Shown here piece by piece: positions 44,701 through 57,230 of a DNA stretch of 64,000 bases; the first letter of the stretch is position 1; every line of letters starts with the position of its first letter. Both the position numbers and the translations under genes were made by a program. The notes beneath the pieces are model-generated. The model searched no databases. It was not told the origin of the DNA and worked only from the letters and a program-made list of their open reading frames with translations. Source of the DNA: Takakia lepidozioides (taxonomy: Eukaryota > Streptophyta > Takakiopsida > Takakiales > Takakiaceae). Location of the stretch: positions 35,776,001 through 35,840,000 of the forward strand of contig CM060733.1 in assembly GCA_030704615.1 (NCBI GenBank). Reading direction: 5' to 3'.

Positions 44701-47700
44701 GGGAGGCTACAAGAGAACGCAGGTAAGAAGAAAACAAAAACTATACTTATGTATGCTCTGTGTTGTTTTCCTCCTTACAGAATTTTTTTGATCAAGAAAG
44801 AAGAAATAAAATGGTACTTTATAACGTCCGCGGAAAGCTCAAAGAGCTTATGGGACAAAATGGATAAAAACAAGGGAGAGGGGATAAAACCAGAGCCAAA
44901 AAGCAGCCCAAAAGCAACTACTGCTCAAGGGATTGCCTAAGGGTCAAGGCCTCGTGCAGGTAAGCTGCCAAGCATTTCTGATCCTCATAGTGGAAGCCTT
45001 CAGTGAGAGTTCAAGTCCCACGGATTAGACAGTGGAATCTCCCACGGATCTCATAATACAGAGGGCAACAAAAGAAGAAGTGTTCTTCAGTTTCAATTTC
45101 CTGGTTGCGCCCGGTGCAGGCTGGGCATAGGCGGTCCTACCGTTGCAACTCTACCAATCTCTGTCAATAGATTGTGGGAGCCCACCCTGAACAGCCCCAA
45201 TGCCCTCAGGAGGGAAGGAGATGAACGCGCCAAAAGGTAATTGGACCGCATGATTCTATCATCACGGAAAATCAAAATGTCTCTCGATAGAAATAGAGTT
45301 TTGTTGTGAGATTGGTTAGCTTCGAAGTTCTCCTGACATGTAGTTCCATAAGTTCTATTCTAATGAGTCTGTTGCGATTTCCACCCCTTCTGGATTTTGT
45401 GGCAATAGCGAAGCAATAGAGAGTCCATTGAGCTCAAAGAAACTGCACACTCGAGCATACCAGGAGTGCTTGAAACCTGCTGTTTTGAGACTAATAGATG
45501 TTGCGATGGCTCTTGCCACGAGCCCCTTGGGTGGAAGGGCTTGTAACCTTGTAAGAAAGATTGTAAGCCAGAAGACGGCCTCAGTTTGAAGTGGCACACA
45601 AGAAAACTCTGCACATAGGATGTGAGATGGAGTTGTGCCTCTGGCGCCAAGCATTGCTTGGAGAAAAGATGACTGCAACGGTTCCAGATTTTTTTTCCAC
45701 CAGGAAACTGGGACACCAGGTGCCCAGAACTCACAACCATAAGTGGCGGCCAGGGTGACAACGGTGTCAAATAGCCACTTTTTGGTTGGGGGGTGGTGCA
45801 GATGTATCTATGTGCATTTGGCCTGAAGGCGGATGGAGGCAGCCTTGAATTTGGGAGAGTGGATAACCAGACCCAGGTATTCGTATGATTTGTCAATCTC
45901 AATTTCCTGTTGGTTGAAGATGAATCTGCGGTCCGCCTGGCCATTGAACACCATGATCTTAGTTTTGCTAAGATTAACCTGCAACCCATAGTCTTTGGAG
46001 AACTCTTCCAAGATGTGAAGATGGCGTTGTAGGAAGACAGGAGATTGTGCCAAGAGGGCAACATCACCAGCATAGAGGAGTGCTGATTGCGTTGGTCCCC
46101 CATCCAACGGCACTCCAACTCCATGGTTTTTTGAGATGTAACCCTCCAAAGCGTCAATGTAGATCCCGAAAAGGGTAGGTGAGAGGGGGCTGCCCTGTTT
46201 AACCCAATGTTGCTATGCACCTCTACTGAAAATTCCCCCGCACGTTGACCATGCCAATGACAATCTCGTACATGGATAAGATGGCATATATGATGTCCGG
46301 AGGGACTCCCATCCTAGAAAGTAAGAAAGCAATTCTATATCGTCCATGGGAGGCCATTAGGGCCCATGCAACAGGGTAGGACAAATGAAATGAAATGGAA
46401 TGGTGCTTTATAACGTCTGCAGAAAGCTCATAGAGCTTATGGGACAAAATGGAAGAAAACATGAGAGAGGAAACAAAACCAGAGCCAAGAATAAAAGCTA
46501 TTGCTTGAGTGATTGTCTAAGAAAGAAGAGATTATGTCTGGGGGACTAAATGGTAGAACCGTTGAAAATGACAGCTGAGATTAATCCCCAAACTTTGCAC
46601 GAGGGCAGGATGCTGCTGGTAAGGTGCTCAGGAACTTCATGGGGAACTAGGGGCGTTTCACATTATATTACACAAGAAAGACGAGAGAGGTCCAAGGGAC
46701 TTGAGTAGAGTAATAGGAAATGAAATGAAATGAAATGGTGCTTTATAGGAAGAGAGAGACTCTGTTGGGCATGATTTTAGCTGTACATTTCCTGGTGTGT
46801 GTGAACACTACTCACTAGATGTATCAACAGAAAATTTGTCAAGGACAATATCCAATTACTGTTTGGAAATCTGGTTGCAGGTATTGGCATCCCCTTGCAT
46901 CTGCAGAATCGTCTATTCCAACCATTTCTACAGGCGGACAGCAGTACCTCAAGGGAATATGGGGGTACCGGTATTGGCTTATCTATCTCTCAGGTAACTG
47001 TAGCCATTATTTTGGAGCAGTGTGATTCTTATCCGACGATGATTTCCAAGACTTTTACTGACTTTCATGAGGTCATGGGTCGGTTGGCTGTTGCAGAAAT
47101 TAGTTCATTTAATGAACGGACAACTCACACTTTCTAGTCAGTTTGGAGAGGGAAGCGTGTTTGAGTTTACACTCGAACTATCCCAAGGTGGAAACTCGGA
47201 TAACGAGCCGAGTGTAATTTGCAACTCTCAGTCTCCAGAGGAACAGCTGAGAGGAATCAGAGTTTTAGTAGTTGACAAGCATCCCGTCCGACAGGTGATA
47301 ACACTCACATGTATGAAGAGGCCTTTGATTGCTAGTCTTCCTTTTTCTGATCCGTGGGAGATTCCACTGTCTATTCCACGGAACGCAATCTGTCACTGAA
47401 GTCTTCCACTATGAGAATCAGAAATGCTTGGCAGCTTACCTGCACGAGGCCTTCACCCTTAGACAATCACTCGAGCAATAATTTTATTTTTGCTCTGGTT
47501 TTGTGTTTTCCTCTCTCATGTTTTCTCCTCTCTCCGGGGACGTTATTGTTGGAAAACCACTGGTGTGTGGTCGGGGTAGGGATTGAACCTAGGACCTCCC
47601 CCATTCCGGTGGGGTGCTCTACCGCTGAGCTACCCGTCCCATTCTGTTCTCAATGTGCCGTGCAAGGGCTATAACCTTGACACTCCAACAGTTATAAAGC

Positions 47701-50414
47701 AGCGGTGATCATTTCGCATATCTCTGCATGAATCTTCCAAATAGTAAGGATTGATGAGCATTTGGGAGCTCAATCAATATTTGTGGCGATTGACATCATA
47801 ACTTCCATATGCACCCCAAATTCAGGCTTCTGTCTGACCATGATGACAGGAGGTGACAGCAAGCTATATGCGAAGATTGGGCATGGTGGTTGAGGAAGCT
47901 GAAGATGTGCAGGCAGCATTAACTGTGTTAAAGAGGTGCCCAATCTTTACCCTGCTTTTGGATTTCATCAGTCTGTCCTGGCATCAATCAGTAAGCATAG
48001 TTTCACAGGCTTTTACTGGGTGTTTCATGCATGTCGGATGATACACGACCCAAGAGATACGATGACTATACTCGACCTGTCTGATTCCTGTCCTGCAACC
48101 ATGTTGACAATGTGAATTCAAGTTTAAGTGGGCAGGCTCATGAAGGTCTGCATTGAGGGCTCTCTCATTCATCGATGAAACTGGAATTCATTAAAATTAG
48201 TGACCACAGTCATTTTCAAAGGGTATGTCGGTGTCCTGCCAGAAGTAGTTGAGTCAGAGTCATATGTAATTAGTGTCCATTAAGTCGTCACTCTAGGATG
48301 GATCTAAAGGGCCAGTTTGTAGTTAGTCTGAAACAAGGAGAATGTTCAAGAACAACTCTCTGACAGTTGTGCCAAATGTTTTGTGCAGAAAGGACCAGGT
48401 ATCGGTGCAGGCAGTGATTGTTGACTTGCAAGGGGTTGAATCTGCTCTGGACTTGGCTCGATTGGTTCGGAAGGAGCCTGGTCTTGCGACTATGCCCATG
48501 GTGGCTCTCTCATTGCTGCTAAGTAGCGATGGCCAAAAAGAACTTCAGGTAGCTGGGTTTACATTCACTGTGCAAAAGCCACTCCGGCTGTCAATTCTGG
48601 CATATGGCTTGCTACAGGCCTTGGGGATGCAGCCCCCACCCTTTTCAGCGAAATCAAACATTCATTCTAAGATGCTTGCTGGAAGGAGGTTGCTTCTGGT
48701 ACGTTGCTGAGTTTGTTCTTTGCCTTGATCATTGCACATGCAGTAGAAACCTTGGTGAAGGATGGAAAAGTGTTCTCAGCACTGAGCATATTGGGCAATC
48801 TTTGTTTTGGTGGTCGTGTATCTGTGTATCTCTCTGTCTTTATTCTGTTCTGTCCTTGGGCCTGTTAGGAGTCTTCCATTATGAGGATCCAAAGTGCTTG
48901 TCAGCTTTTCTGCATGAAGCTTTGACCCTTAGGCAATCCCTTGAGCAGTAGTTGCTTCTGGGCTGCTTCCGGCTTCACTCTTTTGCTTTTATTCTCTTTC
49001 TTGTTTCTTGTTTTCCTCTTGTACCATAGGCTCTTTGAGCTCTCTGCGAACATTATAGAGTTCCATTGCATTGCAATTCATTTCTTCTCTTGTCTTTACT
49101 AATGTCATGATGTTGTTTGTAGGTGGATGACAATGCGGTCAACCGAAAGGTGGCATCATCAATGTTGTCACGATATGGAGGGACAGTTGAGAGTGTGAAT
49201 GGTGGAATAGAGGCAGTTTCCGCCGTCAAAAACCAAGAAGCAGGCCAGCAGTTTGACTTGATCTTGATGGATATTCAGATGCCTGAGGTATCCACAAACA
49301 TTGTTGGATGTGTTCTTGATTTCTTTCCATAGGCAATTTCTGTGTCCAATGTGTGAGCTTCTTGTTGCATGAAGGGCTTTAATTGAGTAGGAGACATTCC
49401 CATCCTGCTTACGGGCAATGGACTGATTCGTCCTGGAGGAGTCATGGCAAATACGTGCCCATTGTGAAATGAATTTCACATTTTATGATGATATCTATAC
49501 AGGGCTGTTGTTAGGGGAGTTGCATTGGTTTTTGTGTCCAGAGTGGTGGCATGTCCTTGTCATCCAGACTGTTGGTCTCCAGAAAGGTACCTGATTGCAG
49601 GTTGAGGATCAGGCTCAAAATATGGCTTCACTCGATTGCGTCAGTGCAAATGGATAGCGCATAACTAGCAGTAACACAAATGATCCCCTTTTGGTTGCAG
49701 ATGGATGGATATGAAGCCACTCGGCAAATACGCATTTGGGAGGCTGCAAGGTGTGAGAAGTGTCAGACTGAAGGAGTTAGTGAACCCATCTCTCTTGCAG
49801 GCAGAGAGTTCTGTGCTCACAGTCGGATTCCTGTAGTTGCAGTCACTGCTGATGTTATGAAGGGGACAGATAAACTTTGCTTCAATGCTGGCATGGACAA
49901 CTACATTTCCAAGGTACAATCCATCCTTGTAAGGCTGCTTTGGTTTTTCAATCCAGGAAGACTTTCCATCAGATTATACTGATGTGGGGTTTCTGACTTG
50001 ATATGTAGATAGTGGTCAGGGTGTAAGAGGAAAAGCCCCATGTTGGTGCCTGGGGAAGAGGGCTTTATGTAGGTCAGACTCCCTTGCATCTCCAGCAGGT
50101 ACTGGACAAAAAACTGATGCAGTACTGTATGTTTGTCAAAATGATCAATCGGTCAGCAGTCACTAACGCTCTTGTTGGAGTTCCTAATACTCTCCAATTA
50201 GTTGCATCTGGTGTATGCAGCACCCATTCTTCTTGAAAGTCATTTTTGGTAAGTTTGCGCAAATATATGAGAGTCTAAGCCTTCCTCATGTGTATTTTGG
50301 GTTGGGTCTGAATTACAGCCTCTGGACCCGAAGCAATTGCACGCGGTGCTGGAGAGGTTCCTTGGTAGCAATAGACCAGACCAGGCAGATGTTGGAGGCG
50401 GTTCTACCAAGTGA
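38734..50414 (+). CDS. CHK: CHASE-domain hybrid histidine kinase (cytokinin-receptor type), about 16 exons
   Basis: A membrane hybrid kinase of roughly 1,090 residues. Exons: 38734-38931 ([19 protein letters not shown]), about 39471-39588, 39801-40350 and 40589-41032 (CHASE, TM near 40820-40890, then [10 protein letters not shown]), 41474-41496 (23 nt, TPMNGVI), 42049-42136, 42945-43155 ([17 protein letters not shown]), 43860-43892 ([12 protein letters not shown] box), 44216-44642, 46881-46993 (G1 [16 protein letters not shown]), 47097-47294 (GEGSVFEF), 47850-47935, 48389-48698 (pseudoreceiver), 49123-49287 ([10 protein letters not shown]; acceptor Asp in ILMDIQMPE), 49700-49913, 50319-50414 (Lys of ISK|PLDPKQL). 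All junctions checked from exon 3 on are in phase, and no stop was found. Plant CHASE kinases sense cytokinin and start a His-Asp phosphorelay, usually from the ER membrane. The CHASE here is divergent ([18 protein letters not shown]), so ligand identity is not certain. The exon 2 donor is unclear. Confidence 0.88.
39628..39727 (+). pseudogene. isolated phosphoglycerate kinase-like exon in a receptor intron
   Basis: Between receptor exons 2 and 3 the frame reads [20 protein letters not shown], then [12 protein letters not shown]. This matches the stretch of PGK (glycolysis/Calvin cycle, 3-phosphoglycerate + ATP) around [11 protein letters not shown] precedes it and GT follows it, so it looks like a single exon. 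No other PGK exon was seen. It is presumably a captured fragment and, if spliced in, would alter the receptor. Confidence 0.65.
43262..43790 (-). mobile_element. LINE-A 3' fragments in receptor intron
   Basis: On the minus strand at 43390-43790 the frame reads [20 protein letters not shown], then [19 protein letters not shown], the LINE-A C-terminus. It is followed by the 3' end GAGCTTTCCACGGCC and an (ATTTC)n tail (43395-43405). A short opposite-strand tail (GACGTTATAAAGTACC plus ATTTC repeats) lies at 43266-43301. Both sit in the 704-bp intron after exon 42945-43155. Confidence 0.75.
44798..46380 (-). mobile_element. LINE-A, 5'-truncated copy with reverse transcriptase
   Basis: Reading the minus strand from 46380: [31 protein letters not shown]-like sequence, then [15 protein letters not shown] at about 46090. 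The RT catalytic motif should be YADD; here the third residue is Gly (GGT for GAT), so this copy could not polymerise. It continues with [25 protein letters not shown], the zf-RVT-like C-terminus, and the 3' end with GACGTTATAAAG at about 44825, running into the tail. Frameshifts are frequent. The 5' end abuts another LINE-A tail at 46381. Confidence 0.8.
46381..46760 (-). mobile_element. two short LINE-A 3' tails
   Basis: The first (46381-46520) has AAATGAAATGAAATGGAATGG followed by the GCTCATAGAGCTTATGGGAC terminus. The second (46718-46752) keeps only the (GAAAT)n tail and GGTGCTTTATA. Both are in the receptor intron 44643-46880, inserted one after another with the longer copy. Confidence 0.65.
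47335..47545 (+). mobile_element. LINE-A 3' fragment, plus strand
   Basis: The plus strand reads CCGTGGGAGATTCCACTGTC, GTCTTCCACTATGAGAATC and GCTTACCTGCACGAGG, ending near TTTTCCTCTCTCATG. It corresponds to the [16 protein letters not shown]-terminus. The same junction (MKRPLIAS followed by the LINE sequence) exists in the inverted receptor copy at 58475-58640, so this insertion predates the duplication. Confidence 0.75.
47546..47645 (-). mobile_element. tRNA-derived SINE head, minus strand
   Basis: On the minus strand GGTAGCTCAGCGGTAGAGC (D-arm, A-box) and CTAGGTTCAATCCCTA (T-arm, B-box) stand at tRNA spacing, with a plausible CCCCA/TGGGG anticodon stem. The acceptor-stem halves do not pair. 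It sits directly beside the LINE-A fragment in the receptor intron. It could be a decayed tRNA gene instead. Confidence 0.5.
48866..49090 (+). mobile_element. LINE-A 3' fragment, plus strand
   Basis: GAGTCTTCCATTATGAGGAT and GGCAATCCCTTGAGCAGTAG, then AGGCTCTTTGAGCTCTCTGC and a degenerate ATTGC/ATTTC tail. It lies in the intron between the pseudoreceiver and receiver exons of the receptor. Confidence 0.7.
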
Positions 50415-50644
50415 AGTTTGACACCACCCTGATTATGGACTTTTGCTTTCTGAAAGTTCACTGCTTGAAGTATGCAGTAGCAAATTAATTGAAAGAAGGA
50501 AGAGTGTCTCTTGGATCAGCAAACGCATTTTCTGTTTCAGACATACAACATGTCAACTTTTTTTTTGCTGGTGATCCAGTGTCTTGTGCTAGCTTGCATG
50601 TTGTGATTCAAACATCAAGATCATTGTTTTCTCTCGTTACCTGC

Positions 50645-50806
50645 AGAGGCCTTGACCCTTGGGCAATCCCTTGAGCAGTAGTTTCTTTTGGGCTGCTTTT
50701 TGGCTCTGGTTTTGTCTCCTCTCTCTTATTTTTTTCCATTTTGTCCCATAAGCTCCTTGAGCTTTCCGCAGACGTTATAAAGTACAATTTCATTTCATTT
50801 CATTTC
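50645..50806 (+). mobile_element. LINE-A 3' fragment downstream of the receptor
   Basis: GAGGCCTTGACCCTTGGGCA, GGCAATCCCTTGAGCAGTAG, ATTTTGTCCCATAAGCTCCT and GACGTTATAAAGTACAATTT, followed by three ATTTC units. The orientation is the same as the receptor. Confidence 0.75.
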
Positions 50807-50814
50807 TCTTGGGT

Positions 50815-51730
50815 GTTTGTTTCGTTGCTTTTATATGATAGATCAAGAGTACATAAACAAGTTCCTGCAGGAGGGCTTGTACAATGCCACCCAAAATTCT
50901 ACTAGTAACCTCTAATGTTGCTTCTTTATCATCGCCTATAGGCCACTGTGTCTCTGTCAACCCAGCTCGGGATCCACCACCTTTCCACTTTCACCCCTCC
51001 CAAGCAGACTGAGATACTCACCCTGTATTTTCGTTCTTAGATAACATGTAGTGCGGGAACCTGGCACATGAACATGAACTGCTACTCGCTACTCATATGC
51101 TAAGTAACCCAGGTTCCTCATCTCATTAAAACTATGGAAGACCACATGGTTTAAAAGTATATTAACCAATCTTGAAGGCTGCCCAGGGTCAAGAGTGTCA
51201 GTCAGTAAACATGACATGGCCTACCTCAAGAGCGCGCTATTGCATGCCTATCTCTTTCCTGAAGTACAGAAGACTATGAACATCCAGTAACCACCATAGA
51301 ATGGATGCCAAGAGTAAGCTTGCCTGTGCCAGGAGAGTTGAGCCGGAATCTCATTCAGTGACTTTTCTATTGTGGTCAACCTAACTGGACATTTTCAGTG
51401 TCACTTCTACCTCAAAGGCTTGGAGGTTTGATTTACATAGGCCTTCCTCCCTGCACAAGAATCTCTATCTTTGGATGCTGAAAATGTAGTGCATGACTTG
51501 AAACCATAGACAGCTAACAGCCCTGTAGTAGATTTCTTACCTTAAATGCAAACATGCAAGGGTGAGGGACCTTGTTGTCACTATCTGTGCATGCATTAAG
51601 GATGGATTCAGCAAGGCAAGGTAATCTTGAACTTACATACTGATGATGATTTTACCTTGAGAAGCCTTGGCTTGTAGATTTTTCAAGTGGGATAAGCACT
51701 TTGTAAGTTACAAAAAAGAACCCTGGATGT
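50815..51730. other. spacer without a supported gene
   Basis: I see no coding domain, RNA gene or named repeat between the LINE-A fragment and the extra terminal exon. Confidence 0.5.
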
Positions 51731-51735
51731 CACAG

Positions 51736-51831
51736 CCTCTGGACCCGAAGCAATTGTATGTGGTGCTGGAGAGGTTCCTCGGTAACAAAGTAGCAGACAA
51801 GGCAGATGTTGGAGGGAGGACTACCAAGTGA
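51736..51831 (+). pseudogene. second plus-strand copy of the receptor's last exon
   Basis: After GATGTCACAG the frame reads PLDPKQLYVVLERFLGNK and ends in GGRTTK with a TGA at 51829. This is the receiver-end exon of the histidine kinase. It is closer to the inverted copy at 54456 (shared GNK, GGRTTK) than to the gene's own exon at 50319 (GSN, GGGSTK). The flank after it (51832-52170) also pairs with 54110-54455 in inverted orientation. Confidence 0.8.
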
Positions 51832-53128
51832 ATTTGGACATCAACCTCATTCTTGCTATCCGAAAGTCCACTGCTTGTATAAATGATTCAAGATTGTCCA
51901 CTTCACCTCAGGCAATTTCGGCATAATGTTTATACATGTTGATGACCAGCCCCTCAAATGTATTGGTTTCTTGCCTTTCTATAATGATAATAATCATCAA
52001 GAAGCTTGCAATAGTTCTGCAAACGTCTACAGCTTGTGAATCTGCAAAGGAAGGAATTTATTATTATTCTGATTTTGATTTTGAGGTAAAGTTCCAATAA
52101 TTGTGGTTCCAGTTATCAGGCAATGTGGGAGACTGGTTGCTACCCTCTTTGTTTGGAGCTTTGCCTAAAATAGAACAGCCCTTAAATTAGATTCTTACTC
52201 AACTCTCCTGGAATTGGCACATAGGCAACTTTAGTCATGGGATCCTATGTAGTGCATGTTATAGTTTTCATGCATTTCAGGAAAGAGTTAGGCCAGCAAT
52301 AGGTCTGTTGCAATGTGTATACCTGACTACACTGTTGACCTTGGGCAGCCTTCAAGACTGGTGAAAACACCTTTGCACCATGTCTTGCATAGTTTCCATG
52401 AGACAAGGAGTCTTTGAGTCTTTTTCTAGCATATGAAGTACCACTACAGCTGGGTTAGGGTCTGATGCAAGCAACAATCATGTCAATTGATGTATTCTAG
52501 GCAACAGATTACACACAAACTCCTGAATTGTCAGGTTGAGAGAGACAGTGACCTATAGGTTCTGATAAGGTGGCCTATAGGCACCTATGATCTATGATAT
52601 TCAAAACAGCAGTGAAAATAATGAGAAAATAATGATCTTTGAGTCACAACATGCCATCCGGCACAAGGCCTTGGATTGCCAGCTAATATTGATAGGTCTT
52701 GTGTCTGAAAGAGAGATGCTTGTGGTGACCCCATATCTACCTGCAAGAGGCACTCAGAATTCTCTTGGGATGATTTTCTTTGGGATTTCAATTAGATTGT
52801 TACCGCAACCTTCAACTGTGGCTACCAGTGTGGCATGTCCAAGACTAACACCCAGACCTAGATCAAGAGTAGGCAAATTAAGCAGGGCTTCAAAAAACCG
52901 GTAGAAAATGTAAGGCAGGAAGAGTTACACCATCTAAACTTGAAGCAAGTTTTAAAGCAGAAAAAACCTAGTTTCTGGTTAGTGTGCAGTGACTTGGTGC
53001 CTTACAGGGATTGATTGTGAAACAACTGGGGTAAGAAGGCAAGAAGAGTTAAAGCTGGGGATCAGTGAAAGGGTTTTCCATCAAATGGCAAGCCTGGATG
53101 TGTATATTTTCAGGCATTACAGTGTAAT
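51832..53128. other. inverted-repeat arm and spacer
   Basis: 51832-52170 is inverted-repeat paired with 54110-54455 (for example GGGAGACTGGTTGCTACCCT at 52127-52146 against AGGGTAGCAACCGGTCTCCC). The remainder, to 53128, shows no gene or named repeat. Confidence 0.55.
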
Positions 53129-54100
53129 GACAGGACAAGTTAGGCCTGCCTTGGAGTACGCATCTGCCATGTGGGTCGACACTCCAACCATGCTAAATCT
53201 CTAAAATCCAGATTGCGGTGCTCAAAGAGAGCATGTCAGCCTGCTCTAGAACATATTAGGTGGCTGTTCGGGGTCAGTTTGGAATACCTCCCTTAGCTCT
53301 CGACATAATGAGTTCAAAGTCAGGTAGTTGGGGTCAGTTGAATCGCATGTCTAATACCAAATACCCTAGATGACCGACTGTATTTCTTGGAGGAAGACGT
53401 CCTATTAAACAGGCAAAGTCCTGGCAGAAAAGGGTAGAAGAGATTTCCAAGACTCCGATTATTAGTCCAGAAGAATTGACCATTTTAGATGAAGCTGACC
53501 TGGAGGTTGCAGTCTAAAGCCATGTCAGATGCCGAAAGACTCCCATTTTGGCATAGGTATCCCTGAACTTGTTTCCAAATTTGTGACGTGGGCGAGGGCC
53601 TCAAGGATGATCTGACGGGCCTACGTACCCTCGGCACTGAAATTTAAACCTTCCTTTGAACATAAACAGATGCAGAGAGGAAGAGGAGATTGTAATTGCT
53701 TGATGTGCGGGCAGCCTGAAGACAATATCCATTTCCTGATACAAAGTCCCGGGTATTCTCACCAGAGAGTGACCCTCTTCAGGAACATCAAGAACATTGT
53801 TCCTGAACCTCCTCTGTTCACCAACTATGAAAATTTCTAGGCTGAGCCTAAGCCCTTGTCCTGTTGGGGTCTGATTGCTGGGCGGTTCATACACAGCAGA
53901 TTGGTGCTTGTGTGAAGGGCTTAGGAAAGCCTGAACTAACTGTTTATACCAAGGTTTATGCCCACCACCAGAGTGAGCCCCTCACTAAGGTACTGTCCGT
54001 TCCCCTTTGTTCCGCCCAAACTGGGTGCGGGATCTATGCTCACAAGGCTGCGGCAAACAATGTCTTCTCAGTATATTTATTCCCTTGGTCTGCCTTTTCT
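53129..54100 (+). pseudogene. LINE-B C-terminal remnant
   Basis: The plus strand matches 59540-60500 over its length: CGGGGTCAGTTTGGAATACC, a Cys/His knuckle (NCLMCGQPEDNIHFLI, about 53690-53740), then SHQRVTLFRNIKNIVPEP. The 3' end reads CCCAAACTGGGTGCGGG...CAAGGCTGCGGCAAACAA. Frameshifts and stops are frequent. It lies in the spacer of the receptor's inverted duplication. Confidence 0.7.
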
Positions 54101-57100
54101 AGTGTACACAAGTAAAGGGAAGCTCCCATGAAAGAGGGTAGCAACCGGTCTCCCACATTGCCTGACAATTAGCTACACAATCCACAATATCACAGCCAAG
54201 TGTTGTCCCAAAATCAGAACACAGAAAGTTCCTTCCTCAGCAGATTTGCAAGCTGTAGGCGTTGCAGCACCTTTGCAAACTTGTTGACGATTAAACTATG
54301 GAAAGGCAAGAAACCAACACATTTGAGTAGCTGGTCATCAGCATGTATAAAAAGTATGCCGAAATTCCCTGAGGTGAAGAGGACAACCTTGAATCATTTA
54401 TACAAGCAGTGGACTTCAGAAAGCATGAGTCCATCATGGGGTTGGTGTCTGAATTCACTTGGTAGTCCTCCCTCCAACATCTGCCTTGTCTGCTCTTTTG
54501 TTACCGAGGAACCTCTCCAGCACCGCATGCAATTGCTTCGGGTCCATACCAACCGAAAATACACATGAGGAAGGCTTCAACTTTCTGATATATTTGCCAA
54601 AACATAACCACAAAAGACTTTCTAGGTCACCACTCCATAGAAGGAATGGGCGCTCATACACCAGACGCAACGAATTGGCGACCATTAGGCACTCTAATAA
54701 GAGTGTTGGTGACCTGCTGAATAAAACTGCTCATGTGGACAGACATACAGTACTGCATTAGTATATTGTCCTGTACTTGGTGGAGATGCAGGGGAGTCTG
54801 ACCTAAATAAAGTCTCCTTCCTCAGGCACCAACATGGGGTTTTAACTCTTACATCCCTGACCACTATCTACAAATCATGTCAGAAACCCCAGGTCACTAC
54901 ATGACCATAGAGTCTTCCTGGATTGAAACACCAAAGCAGCCTTGCAAGAATGGATCGTACCTTCGAAATATAGTTGTCCATGCCAGCATTGAAGCAAAGC
55001 TCATGCGTCCCCTTCATAACATTAGCAGTGACTGCAACTACAGGAATCCGACTGTGAGGACAGAACCCTGTGCCTGCAAGAGAGATGGGATCAGTAACTC
55101 CTTGAGTCTGACACTTCTCACACCTTGCAGCCTCCCAAATGCGTATTTTCCGTGTGGCTTCATATCCATCCATCTGCAACCAAAAGGGGATCATTTGTGT
55201 TACTGCTAGTTATGCGATATCCATTTGCATTGACGCAATCGAGTGAAGCCATATTTTGAGCATGATCCTCAACCTGCAATCAAGTACTTTTCTGGAGACC
55301 AACAGTCTGGATGACAAGGACATGCCACCACTCTGGACACAAAACCCAATGCAACTCCCCTAACAACAGCCCTGTATAGATATCATCATAACATGTGAAA
55401 TCCATTTCACAATGGGCAAGTATTTGCCAGACTCCTCCAGGACGAATCAGTCCATTGCCCGTAAGCAGGATGCGAATGTCTCCTACGCAATTAAAGCCCT
55501 TCATGCAACAAGAAGCTCACACATTGGACACAGAAATTGCCTATGGAAAGAAATCAAGAACACATCCAACAATGTATGTAGATACCTCAGGCATCTGAAT
55601 ATCCATCAAGATCAAGTCAAAATGCTGGCCTGCTTCTCGGTTTTTGACGGCGGAAACTGCCTCTATTCCACCATTCACACTCTCAACTGTCCCTCCATAT
55701 CGTGACAACATTGATGATGCCACCTTCCGATTGACCGCATTGTCATCCACCTGCAAACAACATCATGACTCATTAAAGTGGAGAGAATACGATTTTACTG
55801 CATCCCTAAGAGGCCCGAGGACAGAACAGAATAAAGCCAGAGAGAGGTACACAGATGCACGACCACCAAAACAAAGATTGCCCAATATGCTCAGTGCTGA
55901 GAACACTTTTCCATCCTTCACCAAAGTTTCTGCTGCATGTTGTGATGATCAAGGAGAAGAATAAGCTCAGCAGCATACCAAAAGTAACCTTTTTGCAGTG
56001 AGCAACTTGGAATCAATGCTTGCTTTTGCTGAAGTGGGTTGGAGCCGCACCCCGAAGGCCTGCAGCAAGCCATATGCCAGAATTGACAGCCTGAGTGGCT
56101 TTTGCATGGTGAATGTAAACCCAGCTACCTGAAGATCTTTTTGGCCATTGCTACTGAGCATCCATGAGAGAGCCACCATGGGCAGAGTCGCAAGACCAGG
56201 CTCCTTCTGAACCAATCGAGCCAAGTCCAGAGCAGATGAGAGATCAACCCCTTGCAAGTCAACAATCACTGCCTGCACCGATACCTGGTCCTTTCTGCAC
56301 AAACCATTTGGCACAACTGTCAGAGAGTTGTGCTTGAACGTTCTTCTTGTTTCAGACTAACTACAAACTGGCCCTTTACATCCATCCTAGAGTGACTAGA
56401 CTTAATGGACACTAATTACATATGACACTGACTCAAACTACTTCTGGCAGGACACCGACATACCCTTTGAAAAGGACTGTGGTCACTAATTTCAATGAAG
56501 TCCAGTTTCATTGATGAATGAGAGAGCCCTCAATTGCAGACCTTCATGAGCCTGCCCTCTTAAACTTGTATTCCCATTGTCAACATGGTTGCAGGACAGG
56601 AATCAGACAGGTAGAGTATAGTCATCATATCCTTTGGGTCGTGTGTAGCCTATTCTGCTGTCTATCATCCAACATGCATGAAACACAGACCCTGTAAAAG
56701 CCTGTGAAACTATGCTTACTGATTGATGCCAGGACGGACTGATGAAATCCAAAAGCAGTGTAAGGATTGTGCACCTCTTTAATACAGTTAATGCTGCCTG
56801 CACATCTTCAGCTTCCTCAACCACCATGCCCAATCTTCGCATATAGCTTGCTGTTACCTCCTGTCATCATGGTCAGACAGAAGCCTTTGGGGTGCATATG
56901 GAATTTATGATGTCAATCGCCACAAATGTTGATTGAGCGGCCAAATGCTGATCAATCTTTACTATTTGGAACATCCATGCAGAGATATGCAAAACGATCA
57001 CTACTACAGGGACTTCAAATGATTAGAAGCCTTTGGCGACTCAATCACAGCTCATTATGATCTTTTGCAGAACACGCTGCAGAAGGAAAAACATGTAGTA

Positions 57101-57230
57101 GAGACGCAAAAGCGTGTTCCCATGAGATGTTTTCCGTAGCCTTGTGGCCATAGACCCCGCCCCCAGTTTGAGGGGAACATGAGGGAACAGACACTACCTA
57201 TGTGAGGGGCTCACTCCATTAGTGGAGAAA

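Noticed and set aside
46797-47025. Alternative frames across the G1-box exon as small genes
   Set aside because: They overlap the receptor exon 46881-46993 in the wrong phase. The receptor phase is fixed by the DTGIGI junction.
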